Counted from the stretch's first letter, positions 1-6,572 are shown. The stretch: 8,899 bases of DNA from JAULZV01 sp032117135 (GCA_032117135.1 JAULZV010000008.1:1-8899), one strand, 5' to 3'. Program-made: numbers and translations. The notes: generated by a model from the letters alone, not told the origin.

Positions 1-450
1 CGTTTCAAAACGAATCGCATAATTAGCCTTAATAAAAGAATGTGTCGAATCAGAGACGTGTGTAGCATGTTTAAATTCAAAAAGATGAGCCCGAGATAGT
101 ACTGTAGGAAGAATTGTTTTTTTGCTTGGTACAATAATAAAAAAATATGTATTCGGACGTGGCTCTTCGAGCATTTTAAGAAGACTGTTTTGACTTTCAA
201 TTGTAGTTGAATTAAATGCAATACAAATAATCTGCATCGAATCCTGAGATGTTTTATGAAGATGAATCGAAAATATGTGTCGTGCATCTGCAATCAAAAA
301 TTTGTCGTATTCATAGACAAGTCGTTCAATATGTGTAACATGTGGAGTTAATTTTGAAATCAGTCCATCGATCTCAAGGATAATATCTTCACGCGCACCG
401 ACACAGATATTAGTATGATGAAGGTTTTCTTTTGAAAGAGTGTTCAGCAT
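1..450 (-). CDS. holB: DNA polymerase III delta' subunit (HolB-like), 3' end cut by window edge
   Basis: This frame stays open from an ATG at 448-450 to the window edge, giving the first 150 residues. It resembles the AAA+ fold of the clamp-loader subunit delta', which helps load the sliding clamp onto DNA. The clearest block is residues 85-121 (ESQNSLLKMLEEP near 85-97, then NTYFFIIVPS, then LPTVLSRA). It matches the family pattern in which a helix rich in NALLK-LEEP precedes a strand and the SRC motif. The SRC motif reads S119-R120-A121, so the arginine-finger arginine is kept and the cysteine is lost. The N-terminal part is short and has no Walker A P-loop and no zinc module. The start lies 2 nt after the mreB stop, suggesting co-transcription and translational coupling. 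Family assignment is from motif recognition; the C-terminal domain is outside the window. Confidence 0.8.
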   Translation of the reverse strand, partial: MLNTLSKENLHHTNICVGAREDIILEIDGLISKLTPHVTHIERLVYEYDKFLIADARHIFSIHLHKTSQDSMQIICIAFNSTTIESQNSLLKMLEEPRPNTYFFIIVPSKKTILPTVLSRAHLFEFKHATHVSDSTHSFIKANYAIRFET

Positions 451-452
451 GA

Positions 453-1466
453 TTATCGTTTAGATATAATACTTCTTTTATAGGTATCAAGGTGATCAAT
501 GGCAATGCCCGTTCCCTTAACTACACAATAGAGTGCATCTTTAGCAAGAATAGCTTTGACTCCTGTCTTACGATAGACAAGCTCAGTAAGGTTACGTAAT
601 TGAGATGTCCCACCAGTCATAATAATTCCTCGATCAATAATGTCTGAAGAAAGTTCTGGAGGAGTTTCCTGAAGAACAGTCTTGATTGCCTTGATCATTT
701 CTTTGAGATCCTTACTAATTGCTTTGACGATTTCGTTTGTTTTGATAGTTGCTGACCGCGGAAGACCAGACAAGTAGTCACGACCTTTGATAGTCATTTC
801 AAGTTCATCTTCAAGCAAGACTGCAGAACCCACTTCTTTTTTGATTGACTCTGCAGTCTTGTCACCAATTGCAAGATTAAAAGTTTTTTTGATGTAATCG
901 ATAATTGATTGATCAACACGGTCACCCGCACATTTGACCGAAGTACAAGCAACAATCCCTCCAAGTGAAATCACTGCCACATCGGTTGTTCCTCCACCAA
1001 TGTCAACAATCATATGTCCATGTGCTTCGTAAATAGGTATACCTGCCCCAATAGCTGCCAGAATTGGCTCTTTAACAATATATGCGTTTTTGGCACCAGC
1101 TTTCATTGCAGCTTCAACGACCGCTCGTCTCTCAGTTGAAGTAATACCTGCAGGGACCGAAATCATTACCTCTGGCTTGAAAATATTCCATTTACTTAAT
1201 GCTTTCGAGAAAAAATATCGTAACATTGCCTCAGTTACTCGATAATCAGCAATCACACCATCTCGCATCGGTCGATATGCAATGATACTTTCAGGAGTTC
1301 GTCCGACCATATCCTTGGCTTCGTTACCTACTGCTAATATCTTATTATCTATCTCAGAAACAGCTACAACAGAAGGTTCATTGAGTACAATACCCTTGCC
1401 AGGTATAAACACAAGCGTGTTGGCAGTTCCTAAATCAATTCCTAGTTTTGGTGTAAATAGTCCCAT
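453..1466 (-). CDS. mreB: Rod shape-determining protein MreB
   Basis: This 337-residue protein is full length for MreB, the bacterial actin that forms membrane-bound filaments and guides cell-wall synthesis in the cytoplasm. Actin/Hsp70-fold motifs appear in order: phosphate-1 loop GIDLGTANTLVF (9-20), RPMRDGVIADY (65-75), a catalytic-type glutamate in VKEPILAAIGAG (131-142), phosphate-2 DIGGGTTDVAV (155-165) and the adenosine-site segment MTGGTSQLRNL (283-293). The last is unusual: most MreBs read TGGGALL there, so T287, S288 and Q289 depart from the family pattern. The amphipathic N-terminus is very short (MGLFTPK). No mreC or mreD follows; holB starts 2 nt downstream. No Shine-Dalgarno sequence precedes the ATG, but a TATAGT hexamer lies 8 nt before it. 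Identity is secure. Confidence 0.97.
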   Translation of the reverse strand: MGLFTPKLGIDLGTANTLVFIPGKGIVLNEPSVVAVSEIDNKILAVGNEAKDMVGRTPESIIAYRPMRDGVIADYRVTEAMLRYFFSKALSKWNIFKPEVMISVPAGITSTERRAVVEAAMKAGAKNAYIVKEPILAAIGAGIPIYEAHGHMIVDIGGGTTDVAVISLGGIVACTSVKCAGDRVDQSIIDYIKKTFNLAIGDKTAESIKKEVGSAVLLEDELEMTIKGRDYLSGLPRSATIKTNEIVKAISKDLKEMIKAIKTVLQETPPELSSDIIDRGIIMTGGTSQLRNLTELVYRKTGVKAILAKDALYCVVKGTGIAIDHLDTYKRSIISKR

Positions 1467-1474
1467 GACTATAT

Positions 1475-1480
1475 ACTATA
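1475..1480 (-). promoter_or_regulatory. Putative mreB -10 box (leaderless type)
   Basis: On the minus strand TATAGT (1480 down to 1475) matches TATAAT at 5 of 6 positions and ends 8 nt before the mreB ATG, placing transcription start about 2 nt before the start codon. A second TATAGT (1473-1468) sits too close to the ATG to act as its -10. A 17-nt spacer would put a weak -35 (TTTCAA) at 1503-1498, just outside the palindromic element. Inference from spacing only. Confidence 0.42.
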
Positions 1481-1516
1481 TGCTATTTTTAATAAATTTG
1501 AAATAACATGGAGCAC

Positions 1517-1594
1517 GGGGTCAGACACCGTTTTTCTTAAAAAAGTGTGGTGTAATTACACCACACTTTTTTGCTTAAATGGGTGTCTGACCCC
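1517..1594. repeat. 78-bp nested palindrome (REP/MITE-like element) in a divergent intergenic region
   Basis: Two inverted repeats share one centre between 1555 and 1556. The outer arms, GGGGTCAGACACC (1517-1529) and GGTGTCTGACCCC (1582-1594), are perfect 13-bp complements. The inner one is a perfect 34-bp palindrome at 1539-1572 with half-site AAAAAAGTGTGGTGTAA. The 9-nt stretches between them (1530-1538 and 1573-1581) pair poorly, giving an internal loop. As RNA the inner part has the A-tract, stem and T-tract shape of a bidirectional terminator, yet it lies between two divergent genes, where neither gene needs a terminator. A GGAG tetranucleotide at 1510-1513 precedes the left arm, recalling the GTAG/GGAG marks next to REP hairpins moved by RAYT transposases. 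Only one copy is in this window, so being a dispersed repeat is inferred. Confidence 0.75.
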
Positions 1595-1599
1595 ATAGC

Positions 1600-1628
1600 T
1601 TTATATTTCCCTCAAAAAATGGTAGAAA
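1600..1628 (+). promoter_or_regulatory. Putative priA promoter (extended -10, leaderless type)
   Basis: TGG-TAGAAA (1620-1628) resembles an extended -10 (TGn plus a 4/6 match to TATAAT) and is followed by exactly 6 nt before the priA ATG, so transcription would start at the A of the start codon. A 17-nt spacer gives TTTATA (1600-1605) as a 4/6 match to the -35 box. The alternative is a -10 at about 1602-1607 (TATATT) with a leader of about 20 nt carrying GGTAG as a weak ribosome binding site. Both readings are weak alone. Confidence 0.33.
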
Positions 1629-1634
1629 CAAGCT

Positions 1635-3530
1635 ATGAATATCCTCAAGGTAGTGCCTTTTAAAAAAGGATTTCGAACCGAATATCTAACATACTTTACC
1701 ACCAAAGAGGTTGTTGTCGGTAATATTGTCACCTTTGAAATCAAAAGTAAGACCTATCAAGGATTTGTGATTGAGGTCGAAAATGCCAGCACCACAAAAT
1801 CTGATATCAAACAGTCGACCTTTAGTCTCAAAAAAATAAAATCAGTATACAAAGAAACTATTTTTAATTCAGCGCTTGTCCGGACACTTAATGACGCAAA
1901 AGAATATTATGCAACTTCAGTTGGAGTACTGAGTACCTGTATTGTGCCGCAGTTTGTTTTGAAAGATATTAATACGTTCAAAATTCCCTACTGTGACACA
2001 GTCAACATCAAACACTCAACCGAACAATATGTAGTACAAGAACCAGACAAAGAACGCCTCTCAACATACAAGCGATTAATACGAGAAGAGTTTGCAAAAA
2101 AGAAATCAGTACTCTTGGTTTGTCCAACTATCGAAGATACCGAATATGCCTTCAAGGAACTTTCAAAAGGTATTAGCGAACAATCATACTTATTTTCAAG
2201 TCATGTCAAAAAATCAGAACTGACCACTAACTGGTCTTCGGCCCTCAAGAACGAAAAGCCAATACTTGTTATTGCAACGGGACTGTATTCTTTTATTCCC
2301 ATTTCTAACATAGGCTCAATTGTAATTGAAAAAGAATCCTCAAGTCTGTACCGCACACATTCTACTCCTTATATCGATTATCGAACACTTCTTGAAATGT
2401 ACGCCAAAAACAGTGGAGCTCGTCTTATTGTAGGAGACTTAATTTTGAGACTCGAGAGCCACCTCAAAATTGATCAGTTCACTATGCACGAATATTCTCC
2501 ACTCAAGTTCAGAACTCTCACCACTGCGACATCACACACAATTTCAATGAATTCTAAAGAATACACCAAAGGTGATACGTTTTCTATTTTTTCACCTGAA
2601 CTGACAGAGATGGTCATGCGAGCACATCAAGACAGCGAACATGTTCTTTTACTTTGCTCACGCAAAGGACTTGCCCCTTCAATACTCTGTATGGATTGTG
2701 GCAATACCGTAAAATGCACCAATTGCGAATCACCTATGGTACTTCATGGTAAGGGAAAGGAAGATATTAATTATTTTTTGTGTCACAGATGTAATCAAAA
2801 AAGATCAGCTAACGAACTCTGTGTAAAATGTGGGAGCTGGAGACTCAAAACACTAGGTGTTGCAACTGAAAAAATAAAACAGCACATGGAAGAACATGCT
2901 CCTCAATCAACTATTTTTGTTTTTAGTAGTGATACAGTTACAACACAAAAACAAGCGAGCAAACTGATTGAAGATTTTTATAATACTCCTGGATCAGTCT
3001 TGATTGGAACCGAAATGGCGCTCTTATATCTTAAAGAAGAAATAGAGCATATTGGAATTGTCTCGATAGACAGTATGTTTTCGATTCCTGATTTTACGAT
3101 TCATGAACGGATCTTGACCAACCTATTACGAGCCAAATCACTCGCTTCAAAAACATTTATCCTGCAAACTCGTAATTCTGAATCTTCCATCATCTCATAC
3201 GCTCACTCCGGTAACATTAAAGAATTTATTCGGTCAGAGCTCAAAGAGAGAAAGACATATAATTACCCTCCCTACTCACTCATGATTCGCATGAGCTTAC
3301 ACGGAGATCAAGTACGAGTTATTGAAGAGGTCGGTCACATCAAAAAATTCCTTGCAGATTATGAAGTTTTTGATTATCCTATCCTCACGCTATCAGGTCC
3401 TGGCAAGACGACTCACGGCATGCTTATTCGCCTCAAACCAACTGACTGGCCTGATCCAATGCTCGTAACTAAGTTGAGAGCATTGCCACAATATATTAAA
3501 GTAGTAATACAAACCGATAACATTTTCTAA
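1635..3530 (+). CDS. priA: PriA-like primosomal protein N' with degenerate helicase motifs
   Basis: This 631-residue protein is shorter than typical PriA (about 730 in E. coli). PriA recognises stalled forks and reloads the replisome. The N-terminal DNA-binding domain (about 1-105) has the family pattern VGNIVTFEIKSKTYQGFVIEV (28-48). Eight zinc-binding cysteines are intact in four pairs: C352/C355, C361/C364, C383/C386 and C396/C399. The C-terminal domain carries the family segment NYPPYSLMIRM (543-553). The ATPase motifs are gone: the Walker A position reads DKERLS (about 138-143) where the family has GSGKTE, the DEEH box is EKES (232-235), and the QxxGRxGR arginine-finger motif is replaced near 496-505. 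There is no frameshift or stop, so it looks like a selected, helicase-dead form, as reported for actinobacterial PriA. It starts the priA-def-fmt operon. Confidence 0.9.
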   Translation: MNILKVVPFKKGFRTEYLTYFTTKEVVVGNIVTFEIKSKTYQGFVIEVENASTTKSDIKQSTFSLKKIKSVYKETIFNSALVRTLNDAKEYYATSVGVLSTCIVPQFVLKDINTFKIPYCDTVNIKHSTEQYVVQEPDKERLSTYKRLIREEFAKKKSVLLVCPTIEDTEYAFKELSKGISEQSYLFSSHVKKSELTTNWSSALKNEKPILVIATGLYSFIPISNIGSIVIEKESSSLYRTHSTPYIDYRTLLEMYAKNSGARLIVGDLILRLESHLKIDQFTMHEYSPLKFRTLTTATSHTISMNSKEYTKGDTFSIFSPELTEMVMRAHQDSEHVLLLCSRKGLAPSILCMDCGNTVKCTNCESPMVLHGKGKEDINYFLCHRCNQKRSANELCVKCGSWRLKTLGVATEKIKQHMEEHAPQSTIFVFSSDTVTTQKQASKLIEDFYNTPGSVLIGTEMALLYLKEEIEHIGIVSIDSMFSIPDFTIHERILTNLLRAKSLASKTFILQTRNSESSIISYAHSGNIKEFIRSELKERKTYNYPPYSLMIRMSLHGDQVRVIEEVGHIKKFLADYEVFDYPILTLSGPGKTTHGMLIRLKPTDWPDPMLVTKLRALPQYIKVVIQTDNIF

Positions 3531-3531
3531 T

Positions 3532-4023
3532 ATGAAAAAAATTGTACAACAAAATGATCCTATTCTGCGCAAAATTGCGAAAGAAGTTCGACGTGAAGAT
3601 ATTTCTTCTCCCAAAATAAAAACTGTTATTAAAGAAATGTTTCAATCTCTTGCTACACAGAAAGATGGGGTTGCACTCGCTGCTCCACAAATTGGATACT
3701 CTAAGAGGATTTTTGTTATTTCAAGCCATGTATTAAACGCAGATACTTCTATACCTCTTATCTATATTAATCCCACAATCATCAAACGTTCTCGTGATCG
3801 CAAAAATATGGAAGAAGGATGTCTGTCGTGTCGATGGTTATATGGCAAAACAAAACGATCAAGTCGAACAACTATTGAAGCTTTCGACGAGCATGGGATA
3901 CCTTTTAAAATAGAAGGAACAGGCTTACTGGCTCAAATATTCCAGCACGAAACGGATCATCTAGATGGCATATTATTTATTGACCACGCCAAAGAATTGC
4001 GTGAAATCGAACCTGAAAACTAA
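3532..4023 (+). CDS. def: Peptide deformylase
   Basis: This 163-residue metalloenzyme removes the formyl group from the N-terminal methionine of nascent proteins at the ribosome. All three family motifs are present: motif I GVALAAPQIG (46-55, with V in place of the usual G or I), motif II EGCLS (95-99) and motif III QHETDHLDG (138-146). The metal ligands are C97, H139 and H143, and the catalytic base is E140. Length is normal. The start is 1 nt after the priA stop (TAATATG) with no Shine-Dalgarno sequence, so translation is probably coupled to priA. fmt follows 1 nt after its stop. Def undoes what Fmt does, so the two are commonly adjacent. Identity is secure. Confidence 0.97.
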   Translation: MKKIVQQNDPILRKIAKEVRREDISSPKIKTVIKEMFQSLATQKDGVALAAPQIGYSKRIFVISSHVLNADTSIPLIYINPTIIKRSRDRKNMEEGCLSCRWLYGKTKRSSRTTIEAFDEHGIPFKIEGTGLLAQIFQHETDHLDGILFIDHAKELREIEPEN

Positions 4024-4024
4024 C

Positions 4025-4882
4025 ATGAATACTTCTTTTATTTTTTTTGGGAGTGACGAATTTAGTATTATTATTTTGAAAAGCCTCGTAGCATCCGGAT
4101 ATGTACCATCAATATGTATTACTCAACCCGATAAACCCAAGGGTCGAAAACTTACCCTGACACCAACACCTCTCAAAGAATTTTGTATAACACATTCTAT
4201 ACCAGTACTCACTCCTGAAATTTTGGTTCCGGAACAAATCCGATCCCTATCCACAACTCAGTTTGATTTTTTTGTAGTTGCCTCATATGGCAAAATTATT
4301 TCACAAGAGATACTAGATATTCCTCTACACGGATGTTTGAACGTACACCCTTCTTTACTCCCGCAATATCGAGGTGCTTCCCCAATCGAAACTGCACTAC
4401 TCCAAGACACCAAAAAAACAGGCGTGAGTATCATGATCATGGATTCAAAAATGGATCATGGACCACTCCTTCTTCAAAAAGAATGTACTTTTACAACATG
4501 GCCACCAACCAAAAAAGAGGTGCATGACACTCTTGCTAGGCTCGGAGGACAATTACTGACTGAAGCAATTCCTTCTTACCTATCAGGCACCCTCCAACCC
4601 ATTGGACAAGATCATGCTCATGCGACATTCACCAAGATGATCAAAAAAGATGATGGTCTCATTGAATTATCAGATACAAATTATCAGACTTATCTCAAAT
4701 ATCTTGCACTCACTCCGTGGCCAGGATTATTTTTCTTTATCAATAAACAAAATAGACAGATTCGCATTAAAGTCGAATCTGCCCATTTTGAATCCGAAAG
4801 AGGATTTGTAATTGATACTGTGATACCTGAAGGCAAAAATTCAATGAGTTTTGAATCCTTCAAAAACGGCTACCTTATCTAA
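4025..4882 (+). CDS. fmt: Methionyl-tRNA formyltransferase
   Basis: Fmt transfers a formyl group from 10-formyl-tetrahydrofolate to Met-tRNAfMet for translation initiation. I place the start at 4025, 1 nt after the def stop (TAACATG), giving 285 residues; the frame is open to an ATG at 3965, but that would overlap def by 59 nt and add residues absent from the family. The Rossmann-like N-terminus begins FIFFGSDEFS (5-14). The formyltransferase catalytic triad is visible as N106, H108 and D144, with the SLLP loop at 110-113 and YRGASPI following. The C-terminal tRNA-binding domain begins near FTKMIKKDDGLI (202-213) and includes the LTPWPG turn (229-234); it is shorter than in E. coli (315 residues in total). 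The last 8 bp overlap the convergent ppiA end. Confidence 0.96.
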   Translation: MNTSFIFFGSDEFSIIILKSLVASGYVPSICITQPDKPKGRKLTLTPTPLKEFCITHSIPVLTPEILVPEQIRSLSTTQFDFFVVASYGKIISQEILDIPLHGCLNVHPSLLPQYRGASPIETALLQDTKKTGVSIMIMDSKMDHGPLLLQKECTFTTWPPTKKEVHDTLARLGGQLLTEAIPSYLSGTLQPIGQDHAHATFTKMIKKDDGLIELSDTNYQTYLKYLALTPWPGLFFFINKQNRQIRIKVESAHFESERGFVIDTVIPEGKNSMSFESFKNGYLI

Positions 4883-5492
4883 CCACTACGCTTGTAATCA
4901 ATACATCATCAATTGGTCGATCTCTTGAATCTCTTTTGACCAGAGAAATTTTGGTTACAACATCCATTCCTGAGATAACTTTTCCAAATACTGCATGTTT
5001 GCCATCCAAGTATGAACTATTATCATTCACATTAATAAAGAATTGACTTCCGTTTGTATTAGGTCCTGCATTAGCCATTGAGATAGTTCCAGGAACATTA
5101 CTCAATCCTGGACCAAACTCGTCTTTAAATTTGTATCCAGGTCCGCCAGTTCCCCATTGATCTTTTTTGGATTCATCTTTTGAAAGTGGATCACCTCCTT
5201 GAATCATAAATCCCTCAATAACTCGATGGAATCGTTGACCGTCATAAAATCCATCTTGTGCTAATTTGATAAAATTAGTAACGGTAAATGGTGCCCCGTC
5301 ATGATCCAGCCGTACAACAAATTCTCCTGCTGAGGTACTGAAGACTGCTTCATTAAGGTCATACAGCGACCGCTGTTCGGATGCGTTGCGTACTTGATTA
5401 CTTGTGTCACTTGATGTTCTTGTCATGCTAAATAAAACGATTATAAATAATATGGCACCAAAAATTGCAGTGTACTTCCAAAACTTAGTCAT
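4875..5492 (-). CDS. ppiA: Membrane-anchored cyclophilin-type peptidyl-prolyl isomerase
   Basis: This 205-residue protein has one hydrophobic N-terminal segment (about 7-23, after MTKFWK), then a Ser/Thr/Asn-rich linker and a cyclophilin domain (about 48-205). No lipobox cysteine is present, so it is probably a signal-anchored protein with the isomerase domain outside the membrane, assisting folding of exported proteins. Active-site features are FHR (88-90), EGFMIQGGDP (93-102, with Q98), GSQFFI (148-153) and LDGKHAVFG (162-170, with H166). The position equivalent to human W121 is Y161, as often in bacterial cyclophilins that bind cyclosporin poorly. Its ATG lies within the end of hpf (ATGACTAA, 8-nt overlap), so it is probably translationally coupled. 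The symbol reflects family, not proven orthology. Confidence 0.92.
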   Translation of the reverse strand: MTKFWKYTAIFGAILFIIVLFSMTRTSSDTSNQVRNASEQRSLYDLNEAVFSTSAGEFVVRLDHDGAPFTVTNFIKLAQDGFYDGQRFHRVIEGFMIQGGDPLSKDESKKDQWGTGGPGYKFKDEFGPGLSNVPGTISMANAGPNTNGSQFFINVNDNSSYLDGKHAVFGKVISGMDVVTKISLVKRDSRDRPIDDVLITSVVVR

Positions 5493-5853
5493 GCTGTCTT
5501 TTCATGATTCGTTTGATAATACGAGAACCTTTTTCAAATAATTCAAATCGTTTTGATTTTGAACGTCTGATTTGTTTTTCCAATTGAGTTCGGATTGAAT
5601 CAACTGCCATTCGGGGGTCAGCTTCAGATTGCTCTGCACGATATAATCGACCCTTCCATGTCACATTCACTTCGGCACGATGTACATCACCTTTTTTATG
5701 GTGAGTAGAACGATCCATTTCTACCTCCATCAATATTTCTTCATTCTCAGTTGGATGCATAAACTTCTCAACTGATGTCATTTTATTTTTGATATATGCT
5801 TCAATATCAGGTGTCATATCGAAGTTTGTACTTTTGATATTTATATTTATCAT
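5485..5853 (-). CDS. hpf: Ribosome hibernation-promoting factor, short HPF/YfiA type
   Basis: This 122-residue protein matches the single-domain HPF/YfiA family, which binds the decoding centre of the 30S subunit and idles ribosomes under stress or starvation. The N-terminus INIKSTNFDMTPDIEAYI (3-20) fits the family pattern, followed by the beta strand EEILMEVEMDR and AEVNVTWKGRLYRAEQSEADPRMAVDSI (about 60-87). The tail is strongly basic (repeated K/R after residue 93), suiting rRNA contact. It lacks the C-terminal domain of long HPF that drives 100S dimerisation, so it is the short type. The gene has a near-perfect extended -10 placed so that transcription would begin at its ATG. It overlaps ppiA by 8 nt. 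Confidence 0.93.
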   Translation of the reverse strand: MININIKSTNFDMTPDIEAYIKNKMTSVEKFMHPTENEEILMEVEMDRSTHHKKGDVHRAEVNVTWKGRLYRAEQSEADPRMAVDSIRTQLEKQIRRSKSKRFELFEKGSRIIKRIMKRQHD

Positions 5854-5859
5854 GTATGC

Positions 5860-5868
5860 ATTATATCA
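5860..5868 (-). promoter_or_regulatory. hpf extended -10 promoter, leaderless
   Basis: The minus strand reads TGATATAATGCATACATG. This is a perfect extended -10 (TGn-TATAAT, 5868-5860), then exactly 6 nt, then the hpf ATG. With normal geometry (last T at -7) transcription begins at the A of ATG, leaving no 5' leader. The -35 position (ATGGTA, 5888-5883) is unlike consensus, as is usual for extended -10 promoters. It lies in the 59-bp gap between engB and hpf, so hpf need not depend on engB transcription. Confidence 0.66.
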
Positions 5869-5912
5869 TTTCTTACGACACATACCATTTGAGACTGTGG
5901 AGCATCAAACTC

Positions 5913-6485
5913 TTATATTGCAAGCAATTTCCAGAATTCAACAACACCCTTTCTGTTTTTGGCTGAAAACGGGATGATTTCGACCATTCCAGCAACTTGC
6001 GATCTTACACTTGTTTTTACCTTGGCCAACTCGCTTTGATTAAGGCGATCAATCTTGTTGAGGAGCATAATGATACGATCTTCAGTTTGATACAAAAATT
6101 CAAGCGTATCAAGATCAAGATCAGTTATTCCTACTTTCGCATCAATAATGAGGACATGAATACGTTTGTCCACACGAGTTTCGGTTACGTACCACGAAAT
6201 CAAATCTTGTATCTTGTCTTGTTCTTCTCGTGATCCGCGAGCGAATCCATATCCTGGAAGATCAACCAGATAAAACTTATCGTTAATATTGAAAAGATTT
6301 ATTTCTTTTGTTTTGCCTGGCATCCCTGATGTCTTGGCAAGAGATGCATTATTGACTAACGCATTGATACTTGATGATTTGCCCACATTAGAGCGTCCAT
6401 AAAAAGCAACCTGAGGCATTGCAGGCGACCATGAATCTTTTCCTTTTACGACACCTTTTACGAATTGAGCTTTTGTAATTTTCAT
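5913..6485 (-). CDS. engB: Ribosome biogenesis GTPase YsxC/EngB
   Basis: This small GTPase acts in assembly of the large ribosomal subunit. I choose the ATG at 6485 (190 residues, MKITKAQF): the frame extends to an ATG at 6524, but the extra 13 residues are not family-like, and a -10-like box ends 6 nt before 6485. G motifs are complete: G1 GRSNVGKS (30-37), G2 threonine T59 in PGKTKEIN (56-63), G3 DLPG (75-78) followed by YGFA, G4 NKID (143-146) and G5 SAK (174-176). The GRSNVGKSS and DLPGYGFA combination is characteristic of the TrmE-Era-EngA-EngB clade. It is divergent from the zinc-finger gene across 87 bp and lies 59 bp upstream of hpf on the same strand, another ribosome-related gene. 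Confidence 0.95.
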   Translation of the reverse strand: MKITKAQFVKGVVKGKDSWSPAMPQVAFYGRSNVGKSSSINALVNNASLAKTSGMPGKTKEINLFNINDKFYLVDLPGYGFARGSREEQDKIQDLISWYVTETRVDKRIHVLIIDAKVGITDLDLDTLEFLYQTEDRIIMLLNKIDRLNQSELAKVKTSVRSQVAGMVEIIPFSAKNRKGVVEFWKLLAI

Positions 6486-6491
6486 ATGTGC

Positions 6492-6520
6492 AGTGTAAAA
6501 GAAAGAGTGGACAAACACAA
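6492..6520 (-). promoter_or_regulatory. Putative engB promoter (leaderless type)
   Basis: The minus strand carries TTGTGT (6520-6515), a 17-nt spacer and TACACT (6497-6492, 4/6 match to TATAAT), followed by GCACAT and the engB ATG at 6485. The predicted start of transcription is the A of the ATG. This geometry also supports 6485 over the upstream ATG at 6524, which would lie upstream of the promoter. Confidence 0.4.
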
Positions 6521-6559
6521 GCACTTTGATTTTATCTTTCGTACACAGAAAAATAACGA

Positions 6560-6565
6560 TATACT
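6560..6565 (+). promoter_or_regulatory. Putative -10 box of the zinc-finger gene (leaderless type)
   Basis: TATACT matches TATAAT at 5 of 6 positions and ends 7 nt before the ATG at 6573, so transcription would begin at or 1 nt before the start codon. No convincing -35 is seen (TTTCGT at 6537-6542 with 17-nt spacing). AGGTGG at 6566-6571 looks like a Shine-Dalgarno core but sits only 1 nt from the ATG, too close to work normally. Confidence 0.42.
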
Positions 6566-6572
6566 AGGTGGC

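Noticed and set aside
1539..1572. Inner palindrome as an ordinary intrinsic terminator
   Set aside because: The shape fits, but both flanking genes are transcribed away from it, so there is no gene end to terminate; I annotate it as part of a larger palindromic element.
1635..3530. priA as a pseudogene
   Set aside because: The 631-codon frame is uninterrupted, zinc ligands and terminal domains are conserved, and it heads an intact operon; loss is confined to the ATPase motifs.
3965..4024. Upstream ATG extending fmt by 20 residues
   Set aside because: It overlaps def by 59 nt and the added residues do not resemble the family N-terminus; the ATG at 4025 directly follows the def stop and begins with the expected FFG motif region.
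5614..5630. GGGGTCAG inside hpf, resembling the palindrome arm
   Set aside because: Only the first 8 bases match, there is no inverted partner, and it is explained by the hpf coding sequence.
6486..6524. Upstream ATG extending engB by 13 residues
   Set aside because: The added residues (MLVFVHSFFYTAH) are not family-like, and the putative -10 at 6497-6492 would lie inside the coding sequence.
6465..6572. Upstream start for the zinc-finger gene
   Set aside because: It would overlap the start of divergent engB, and the extra 36 residues lack the family pattern; 6573 sits right after a -10-like box and starts at the first zinc knuckle.
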